A stretch of 64,000 nt of DNA from Micromonospora humi (lineage in GTDB: Bacteria; Actinomycetota; Actinomycetes; Mycobacteriales; Micromonosporaceae), in assembly GCF_900090105.1 (NCBI RefSeq), contig NZ_FMDM01000006.1:186001-250000 (forward strand), in the 5' to 3' direction. Made by a program: the position numbers and the translations under genes. The notes under the pieces were generated by a model. The model made no database searches, had not been told where the DNA came from, and saw nothing but the letters and a program-made list of their open reading frames with translations. Position 1 is the first letter of the stretch, and every line of letters begins with the position of its first letter. Below, piece by piece: positions 58,144-64,000 of this stretch.

Positions 58144-59070
58144 TCAGTTCACGATCGAGTCGAACACGTTCTGCACGCCCCTGGTGTAGGGGCCGAGATC
58201 CTCGCGGTAGGTGCCGTCCACCAGGTAGTTGCGGTCCTTGTGGCCGTCGGAGACGTCGCGCAGGCCGACGCCGGTGTCGAGCAGCGCCCCACCGATGCCC
58301 GGGATGTTCACCGGGGACGCCTGGTTGATGGCGAACTTCCCGGGGAACAGGATGGCGGTCCGTTTCATCTTGAACGCAAACGCCTCCTTCGTGTAGCCGG
58401 ACTTGTTCCACGCCTTGTACGCCTTCTTGGCCTTGCGCAGCTCCATCACCAGCTTGCGGTAGCGGGTGAGCAGCTCGGCGACCTTCTCCAGCTTGGTGAC
58501 CAGCTTGGTGAGGATCTCCGCGAACCGCGCCACGATCTTGACCATGCGACCGACCGTGGTGGCCAGCCGGGCCAACACCCGCACCACGGTGGCCGCCAGG
58601 GTCACGCCGGCACTGAGCGCGGCCGCCACCGCCGCGATGATCACCTCGGTCAGGAACCAGAGCAGGAACTCCAGGATCAGCTCGACCAGCAGGTTGAACG
58701 CGTCGACCGCCGCGTTCGCGGCGTCGACGAGCACCTCCTTGGTGCCGTCCAGCCCCTTGGCCAGCTCCTCGATCGCCTCCTCGACGGACTCCATCGAGGC
58801 GTGGAACTTCTCCGCCGCGTCGCCGTCCCAGGCGCCGCGCAGCCGGGCCCGGTCGGCGACCTGGTCGCCGGCGATCTGCCGGACCGCCTCGCCGGTGGTC
58901 AGCGCCAGTTGAGCGGCCTGCATCAGGTCGTCCGGCTCACCGGCGACCAGTTCCAGCAACTGCTCGAACGGCCACAGCACCGCGTTGGAGAGCGGCTTGA
59001 ACGGGTCGGGCGTGCCCGACACGATCTGCTCGAAGTAGGTCTTGTTGCGCTGGAGCGCCTCGGTGCTCAT
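58144..59070 (-). CDS. WXG100-like type VII substrate with membrane-type core
   Basis: A 308-residue protein. Residues 1-~115 form a helical WXG100-like domain with W81-D82-G83 (LRGAWDGDAAEKFH). A strongly hydrophobic region follows (~residues 124-165), then amphipathic Lys/Arg-rich helices and a distinct C-terminal tail (~245-308). This matches long WXG-type proteins with a membrane-active middle, possibly LXG-like effectors. No Y-x-x-x-D/E was clear. ATG 59070, eleven bases after the EspC-like gene. Confidence 0.8.
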   Translation of the reverse strand: MSTEALQRNKTYFEQIVSGTPDPFKPLSNAVLWPFEQLLELVAGEPDDLMQAAQLALTTGEAVRQIAGDQVADRARLRGAWDGDAAEKFHASMESVEEAIEELAKGLDGTKEVLVDAANAAVDAFNLLVELILEFLLWFLTEVIIAAVAAALSAGVTLAATVVRVLARLATTVGRMVKIVARFAEILTKLVTKLEKVAELLTRYRKLVMELRKAKKAYKAWNKSGYTKEAFAFKMKRTAILFPGKFAINQASPVNIPGIGGALLDTGVGLRDVSDGHKDRNYLVDGTYREDLGPYTRGVQNVFDSIVN

Positions 59071-59080
59071 CGGTGCCCCC

Positions 59081-59401
59081 TCAGGCGCCCGGCGTGAACA
59101 TGTCGGTGGTCGCCACGTCGGTGCCGGTGTAGGCGTCGGCGGTGTCGGTCATCCCCTCGGCGATGTCGGCCATCACCTCCGCGCCCTCCTCCAGCCCCTG
59201 CAGGCAGGCCTCGAACTGCTCCGCGTACGCGGCGGCGAGGCTGAACGACGCGGGCATCACGCCGAAGGAGTGCCGGGCCACGTGCCCGTCGCGGAACACC
59301 CGGTGCAGCTCGCGGAAGCGGGTGGCCCGGTCCCGCGAGGCGGCGGCGAACGCCGTCAACGCCTCCGGCTGGACGTCGAGATTCCTGCTCGGACTGGTCA
59401 C
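59081..59401 (-). CDS. EspC-like (DUF2580) type VII secretion target
   Basis: A 106-residue helical hairpin protein ('VQPEALTAFAAASRDRATRF', 'SFSLAAAYAEQFEACLQGLE') of the ESX-1 EspC-like family; partner of WXG-like proteins. GTG 59401 has GGGGAGGG upstream. First gene of a four-gene operon (59401 down to 57177) separate from the eccE/mycP locus 46 kb away. Confidence 0.8.
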   Translation of the reverse strand: MTSPSRNLDVQPEALTAFAAASRDRATRFRELHRVFRDGHVARHSFGVMPASFSLAAAYAEQFEACLQGLEEGAEVMADIAEGMTDTADAYTGTDVATTDMFTPGA

Positions 59402-59549
59402 GGACCCTCCCCAGTGTCCGGTCGGAAACTTCCGCCGTCGTCGACGGCGTCCACAGACTAGGTGATGCGCGCACCCCGGCAGGGGGCGGTGCGAGTGGCG
59501 ACGGCACGGTAGACAGGGGAGGAACACCCCGCCTGCCCGAGGAGCCATC

Positions 59550-60437
59550 ATGATCCTGGCCTGCGCCGAACAGGTCAGCCGCCGCTACGGCGAGGTGCTG
59601 GCCCTGGACCGGGTCGACCTGACCGTCCGGGCCGGGGAACTGGTCGGCCTGCTCGGCCCGAACGGCGCCGGCAAGAGCACGCTGATGAACCTGCTGGTGG
59701 GGCTGCGCCGCCCGACCGCCGGCCGGGTCGAGCTGCTCGGCGGCGACCCACGCGACCCGGCCAGCCGGCGGCAGCTCGGGGTGACCCCGCAGGAGACCGG
59801 GCTGCCCGGCACGCTGCGCGTCGGTGAGGTGGTCGACTTCGTCTCCGCCCACTATCCCGACCCGGTGCCCCGGGGCGAGCTGCTCGACCGGTTCGGCCTC
59901 ACCGACCAGGTCCGCCGGCAGACCGGCGGCCTCTCCGGCGGGCAACGCCGCCGGCTCGCGGTGGCACTGGCCTTCGTCGGCCGGCCCCGGCTGGTGCTGC
60001 TCGACGAACCCACCACCGGGCTGGACGTGGAGGCCCGGCACGCGCTCTGGGAGTCGATCCGCGGCTTCCACGCCGAGGGCGGCACGGTGCTGCTGAGCAG
60101 CCACTACCTGGAAGAGGTGGAAGCGCTGGCCCAGCGGGTCGTGGTGATCGGCCACGGTCGGGTGCTCGCCGACGACTCGGTGGCGGCGATCCGCGGCATC
60201 GTCGGCGTGCGCCGGGTCAGCCTGGTCGCCGACGACCTGCCGGCGCTGCCCGGGGTGGTCGCCACCGAACGCGTGGACGGGCGGTTCCAGCTGCTCACCA
60301 CCGACGCCGACCAGCTCGTCCGAGACCTGGTCGCCACCGGGGTCACGTTCCGCGATCTGGAGGTGCGCCCCACCTCGCTGGAGGAGGCGTTCCTCGCCAT
60401 CACGGCCGGCGACCGCCCCGCGCCCACGCCCGCCTAG
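59550..60437 (+). CDS. ABC transporter ATP-binding protein (export type)
   Basis: A 295-residue ATPase with Walker [10 protein letters not shown] (~37-45), signature [13 protein letters not shown], Walker B '[12 protein letters not shown]' and H-loop '[11 protein letters not shown]'. The C-terminal ~80-residue extension is typical of ABC-2 exporters of the CcmA/NodI/drug-resistance group. ATG 59550 with GAGGAG. The permease follows after nine bases. Confidence 0.94.
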   Translation: MILACAEQVSRRYGEVLALDRVDLTVRAGELVGLLGPNGAGKSTLMNLLVGLRRPTAGRVELLGGDPRDPASRRQLGVTPQETGLPGTLRVGEVVDFVSAHYPDPVPRGELLDRFGLTDQVRRQTGGLSGGQRRRLAVALAFVGRPRLVLLDEPTTGLDVEARHALWESIRGFHAEGGTVLLSSHYLEEVEALAQRVVVIGHGRVLADDSVAAIRGIVGVRRVSLVADDLPALPGVVATERVDGRFQLLTTDADQLVRDLVATGVTFRDLEVRPTSLEEAFLAITAGDRPAPTPA

Positions 60438-60446
60438 GAGACCGCC

Positions 60447-61184
60447 GTGCCGCTCGCCCTCGTCCACGCCCGCTACCAACTCCTGGAGATCGTCCGGATC
60501 CCGGTGGCGGTGGTCGGCAGCGCGTTCTTCCCCGCCGCCGCGATGCTCTTCTTCGTGGTGCCGTTCGCCGGCGACGACCCCGCCGGCGCCACCTACGCCA
60601 CCGCCGCGATGGTGACGTTCGCGACCATGAGCGCCAACATCTTCCAGTACGGCGTGGGCGTCGCCGAGGATCGCGACCAGCCCTGGAACCCGTACACCCG
60701 GACCCTGCCGGCCGGGCCGGCGCCCCGGCTGGCCGGGCGGATCCTGGCCGGCCTGGTGCTGACGTACCTGTCGATGGTGCCGGTGGTGGTGATCGCCGCG
60801 GTGGCCACCGCGGCCCGGGTGACCCCGGCGCGGTTCCTGCTCGGGCTCGTCGCGGTCGCCGTGATCTCGGTGCCGTTCACCCTGCTCGGCCTCGCGATCG
60901 GCTATTCGCTGCCGAGCAAGGCGGCGATCGTGGTGGCGCAGGTGCTCTTCTTCCCGCTGGCGTTCGGCGGCGGCCTGCTCTCCGGGCCGGACAACGCGCC
61001 CGGTTTCGTCAAGGTGATCGCCCCCTACCTGCCGACCCGGGGCGCGGTGGAGCTGATGTGGGCGGCGGTCGCGGGCTGGCAGCCCGACCCGAAGGCACTG
61101 GTCATGCTGGTGGTCTGGGTGCTGGTGCTCGCCGGCGTCGCCGGCTGGGCCTACCGGCGGGACGAGGGACGCCGCTTCACCTGA
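60447..61184 (+). CDS. ABC-2 type transporter permease
   Basis: A 245-residue protein with six membrane helices (e.g. 'VAVVGSAFFPAAAMLFFVVP', 'FLLGLVAVAVISVPFTLLGL') and the ABC-2 pattern of a conserved loop before the last two helices. GTG start. Works with the ATPase upstream; substrate unknown (lipid, antibiotic or polymer are all possible). Confidence 0.92.
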   Translation: MPLALVHARYQLLEIVRIPVAVVGSAFFPAAAMLFFVVPFAGDDPAGATYATAAMVTFATMSANIFQYGVGVAEDRDQPWNPYTRTLPAGPAPRLAGRILAGLVLTYLSMVPVVVIAAVATAARVTPARFLLGLVAVAVISVPFTLLGLAIGYSLPSKAAIVVAQVLFFPLAFGGGLLSGPDNAPGFVKVIAPYLPTRGAVELMWAAVAGWQPDPKALVMLVVWVLVLAGVAGWAYRRDEGRRFT

Positions 61185-61278
61185 CCTTTTGTCCGGTTCT
61201 GGCCCGGTGGCCGACCCGGCGGTGCCACGATGCCGGCAGGGCGGGCCAGCGGGGCCGCTCCCGGCGAGAGGGGTCACC

Positions 61279-62037
61279 GTGAACGGCGTCGAGCCCGGCA
61301 CACCCTGCTGGACCGACCTGGCCACCCCCGGCCTGGAGGACGCGAAACGGTTCTATCCGCAGCTCTTCGGCTGGACCGGCCGGGTCTCCACCGTGCCGGA
61401 CGCCGGCGGCTACACCGTCTTCTGCAAGGACGGCAGGGCCGTCGCCGGGGCGGGCCCGCCGGCCACGCCGGACCAGGTGCCGATCTGGTCCACGTACGTG
61501 GCGACCGACGACGCCGACCTGGTCGCCACCCGGGTGGAGGCGGCGGGAGGGCAGGTGCTGGTGTCGCCGTTCGACGTCAGCGGGCAGGGGCGGATGGCCG
61601 TGCTCGCCGACCCGGCCGGCGCGGTGTTCAGCGTCTGGCAGCCGATGGCGATGCGCGGGGCGGAACTGTTCAACGCACCCGGCGCGATGTGCTGGAACGA
61701 GCTGGTCACCCCCGACCCGGAGGGGGCGCGGGAGTTCTACGCGCTGGTCTTCGGCTGGCACGCCGAGGAACGGCCGACCGGGTCGGTCCCCTACGTCGGG
61801 TGGCGCTGCGGCGCGCGCATCGTCGCCGGCATGCTGCCCGCGGCCGAGCCGCTGCCGGCGGACCTGCCGGCGTACTGGACGGTCTACTTCGCGGTGGAGG
61901 ACGCCGACGCCACCGCGGCGCGGGCCGCCGAGCTGGGCGGGACCGTCCTCGTGCCGCCCCGCGACAACCCGGCCGGACGCTCGGCGGCCCTCCGCGACCC
62001 CCAGGGCGCCCTCTTCTCCGTCTCCACCCTCCGCTGA
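61279..62037 (+). CDS. Two-domain VOC (glyoxalase-like) protein
   Basis: A 252-residue protein made of two VOC repeats (about 1-125 and 130-250). Each opens with 'W.DL/ELVTPD...A..FY...FGW' and ends with 'L.DP.GA.FSVWQ/STL'. Family members include dioxygenases, hydrolases and antibiotic-binding proteins; metal ligands could not be assigned with confidence. GTG 61279 is used. An interspersed repeat begins right after the stop. Confidence 0.88.
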   Translation: MNGVEPGTPCWTDLATPGLEDAKRFYPQLFGWTGRVSTVPDAGGYTVFCKDGRAVAGAGPPATPDQVPIWSTYVATDDADLVATRVEAAGGQVLVSPFDVSGQGRMAVLADPAGAVFSVWQPMAMRGAELFNAPGAMCWNELVTPDPEGAREFYALVFGWHAEERPTGSVPYVGWRCGARIVAGMLPAAEPLPADLPAYWTVYFAVEDADATAARAAELGGTVLVPPRDNPAGRSAALRDPQGALFSVSTLR

Positions 62038-62127
62038 GGTGTAAGGAGGGGCCCCCTGTTAACGCATTCGGTAGAGGCGGGGGCCCCTCTTAACACCACC
62101 TGTTAAAAGGGGGCCCCGCCTTACACC
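62038..62127. repeat. GGGGCCCC-type interspersed repeat, copy 2
   Basis: A 90-bp element bounded by GGTGTAAGG (62038-62046) and CCTTACACC (62119-62127), containing three GGGGCCCC palindromes and the core TTAACGCATTCGGTAGAGG (62059-62077) shared with copy 1. It supplies the TAA stop of the following ABC gene (62121-62123). Confidence 0.9.
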
Positions 62128-62900
62128 CGGCGGAGGGGGACCACGTGCGGGCCGTGCGGGCCGGGGATCACCCGGACGTGCGCCCGGTAGTGGCGGGCCA
62201 GCAACTCCTCGGTGAGCACCTCGGCGGGCGGGCCGGCGGCGGCCACCCGGCCGTCGGCGAGCAGCACCAGGCGGTCCGCGTACTCGCCGGCGATGGAGAG
62301 ATCGTGCATGGTGGCGAGCACGGTCAGCTCGTGCTCGCGGCGGAGCTGGTCGACCAGCTCCAGCACCTCCTGCTGGTGCCCGATGTCCAGCGCGCTGGTC
62401 GGCTCGTCGAGCAGCAGCAGGGTGGCGCCCTGGGCCAGCGCCCGGGCCAGGAACACCCGCTGCCGCTCCCCGCCGGAGAGGGTGGCCAGCTCGCGGCGGC
62501 CGAACCCGCCCAGGTCGAGCCGGTCCAGCACCTCGTGCACGGCGGCCACGTCGGCGGCGGACTCCCGGCCCAGCGGCGGCATGTAGGGGGTGCGTCCCAG
62601 CAGGACGTAGTCGAAGACCGCCATGCCGGCCGGCACCACCGGCGACTGCGCCACGGTGGCCACCACCCGGGCCCGGTCGCGGCGGCGCAGCGCGCGGATC
62701 GGCGTACCGAAGAGGGAGACGGCGTCCGGCGCGGGCAGCAGGCCGCCGACGGCGCGCAGCAGGGTGGACTTGCCGGCGCCGTTGGGGCCGATGACGGTCA
62801 CCCACTCGCCGACCGCGACGGTCAGGTCGACGCCGGCCAGGACCGGGCTGCCGCCCAGCTCCACCCGCAGGCCCCGGACGTCGACGGCGGGGGCGCTCAC
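62121..62900 (-). CDS. Iron-siderophore/cobalamin-type ABC importer ATPase
   Basis: A 259-residue FecE/BtuD-type ATPase: Walker [10 protein letters not shown], 'YVLLGRTPYMPPLG', signature LSGGERQRVFLARALAQ, Walker B LLLLDEPTSALD and 'ATMHDLSIAGEYADR'. It powers the permease it overlaps by four bases (62897-62900). GTG start. Siderophore versus vitamin B12 cannot be decided without the binding protein. Confidence 0.93.
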   Translation of the reverse strand: MSAPAVDVRGLRVELGGSPVLAGVDLTVAVGEWVTVIGPNGAGKSTLLRAVGGLLPAPDAVSLFGTPIRALRRRDRARVVATVAQSPVVPAGMAVFDYVLLGRTPYMPPLGRESAADVAAVHEVLDRLDLGGFGRRELATLSGGERQRVFLARALAQGATLLLLDEPTSALDIGHQQEVLELVDQLRREHELTVLATMHDLSIAGEYADRLVLLADGRVAAAGPPAEVLTEELLARHYRAHVRVIPGPHGPHVVPLRRV

Positions 62901-64000
62901 GCCCGCATCCCGCGGGCGGTACGCAGGATCAGCACGAAGAACGGGCCGCCGAGCAGCGCGGTGACCACCCCGATGGGGATCTCGGCGGGGGCCGCGGCGG
63001 TCCGGGCGACCACGTCGGTCAGCGCCAGGAACGCGCCGCCGAAGAGCATCGACAGCGGCAGGATCACCCGGTGGCTGGAGCCGGCGAGCAGCCGGACGGT
63101 GTGCGGCACGATGATGCCGACGAAGCCGATCAGGCCGGAGGCGGAGACCGCGGCGGCGGTGCCCAGCGAGGCGGCGGCGATCAGCAGGTAGCGGGAGCGC
63201 TGCGGGTGCAGCCCGAGGCTGGTGGCCTCGTCGTCGCCGAGGGCGAGCACGTCCAGCTCGCGCCGGTGTGCCAGCACCACCACGGCGGTGAGCAGGAAGT
63301 AGGGCAGGACCAGCAGCACGTCGTGCCAGCCGGCGGTGGAGAGCCGGCCGAGCAGCCAGGAGTAGACCTGCTGGAGGCTGTCGGAGTGGGTCTGCAACAG
63401 GTAGGTCTGGCCGGCGGCGAGGAACGCCGACACCGCCACCCCGGCCAGGATCAGCGTGGCCGGTGACCGGTCCCGGCCGCCGGCGGCGCCGAGCAGGTAC
63501 GTCATCGCGACCGCGCCGAGCGAACCGACGAACGCGGCGAGCGGGATGGTGACCGGCAGCCCGGTGAGCGCCCCGCCGGCGCCGGCGCCCAGCACGATCG
63601 CGGCGGTGACCGCGAGCCCCGCCCCGGCGGCGACGCCGAGCAGGTACGGGTCGGCCAGCGGGTTGCGGAAGACGCCCTGGTAGCAGCCACCGGCCAGGGC
63701 GAGCAGCGCGCCGACGAGCAGGCCGAGCACCACCCGGGGCAGCCGCAGCTCGGTGACGATGGCGATCTCCCGCTCGGTGAGCCCGCTGTCCAGGTGCACC
63801 CCGGGCAGCAGGTTGAGCAGTTCGGCCGCGACGCTGCCGGGCGGCAGGCTGACCGGGCCGAACGAGACGCCGGCCACCAGCGCGACCAGCACCGCCACCA
63901 GGCCGGCGAGCAGCCAGCGGGTGCGCAGCCCGGCGGGGCGGGCCGGGGCGTCGGCGCGGGCCGGGCCGCGGCGGGGCAGCCGGCCGGCCGGCCGGGACGC
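62897..64000 (-). CDS. FecCD family ABC importer permease (5' end outside window)
   Basis: At least 367 residues; the frame stays open to the right edge. The ten-helix FecCD/BtuC plan is clear ('LRLPRVVLGLLVGALLALAG', 'YQGVFRNPLADPYLLGVAAG', 'GLIGFVGIIVPHTVRLLAGS' and 'PAEIPIGVVTALLGGPFFVL'). It imports iron complexes or cobalamin with the ATPase downstream. The N-terminal ~35 residues seen at the edge are Pro/Arg/Ala-rich. Confidence 0.92.
   Translation of the reverse strand, partial: ASRPAGRLPRRGPARADAPARPAGLRTRWLLAGLVAVLVALVAGVSFGPVSLPPGSVAAELLNLLPGVHLDSGLTEREIAIVTELRLPRVVLGLLVGALLALAGGCYQGVFRNPLADPYLLGVAAGAGLAVTAAIVLGAGAGGALTGLPVTIPLAAFVGSLGAVAMTYLLGAAGGRDRSPATLILAGVAVSAFLAAGQTYLLQTHSDSLQQVYSWLLGRLSTAGWHDVLLVLPYFLLTAVVVLAHRRELDVLALGDDEATSLGLHPQRSRYLLIAAASLGTAAAVSASGLIGFVGIIVPHTVRLLAGSSHRVILPLSMLFGGAFLALTDVVARTAAAPAEIPIGVVTALLGGPFFVLILRTARGMRA

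Noticed and set aside
59067..61325. 752-codon minus-strand frame opposite the ABC exporter genes
   Set aside because: His/Arg/Gln-rich mirror translation; the plus strand has perfect ABC motifs.

Overview
The window is one continuous stretch of very GC-rich chromosome (third codon positions are almost all G or C, GTG starts are frequent, and long false reading frames lie opposite most genes). The gene set points to a spore-forming actinomycete of the Micromonosporaceae, most likely Micromonospora or a close relative: type VII secretion genes, a menaquinone chain fed by the futalosine route, actinobacterial HelD, IclR/MFS pairs and an orphan ECF sigma/anti-sigma pair. The organism is inferred from content and style, not from a database match.

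Layout. 1-5.4 kb: two tandem secreted M6 'immune inhibitor A' metalloproteases (the first cut by the left edge), a lipoprotein and an alpha/beta hydrolase that has lost its nucleophile. 5.4-13.2 kb: a type VII (ESX-like) locus with a large two-SseB-domain protein and a small overlapping partner gene, mycosin, two WXG100 proteins and EccE; EccB, EccC and EccD are not here. 13.2-21 kb: holin-like membrane protein, GNAT enzyme, RarD transporter, ECF sigma and anti-sigma, a Tat-exported PhoX-type protein, an IclR regulator facing an MFS exporter, then a repeat-rich gap.

21.4-41.2 kb is a respiratory block read leftwards: nuoABCDEFGHIJKLMN in canonical order with mostly 1-4 base stop/start overlaps, then a long-chain polyprenyl diphosphate synthase downstream, and a menaquinone-type reductase and MenG methyltransferase upstream. 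mqnC (44.2 kb) and mqnA (51.7 kb) add two futalosine-pathway steps, so the quinone head group, tail, methylation and main user (complex I) all map within 31 kb.

41.3-44 kb carries two LPVTG wall-anchored proteins. 45.4-49.5 kb holds a compact paaABCDE phenylacetyl-CoA epoxidase operon, with a decayed Phd/VapC toxin-antitoxin pair just downstream. 49.8-51.7 kb holds two tandem class A beta-lactamase-like serine hydrolases. 52.7-54.6 kb is an ArsR-type regulator plus MFS exporter with a striking inverted repeat at the exporter start. 55.1-57.2 kb is helD. 57.2-59.4 kb is a second type VII-style module (PH-like protein, YbaB, WXG-like protein, EspC-like protein). 59.5-64 kb holds an ABC exporter pair, a two-domain VOC protein and an iron/cobalamin-type ABC importer that runs off the right edge.

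Non-coding DNA is unusually rich in dyads: several long terminator hairpins, a 40-bp near-perfect AT-centred palindrome, a 25-bp-arm inverted repeat, a 17-bp tandem array, and two copies of a GGGGCCCC-type interspersed repeat that supply stop codons to neighbouring genes. No tRNA, rRNA, CRISPR array, transposase or prophage was seen.
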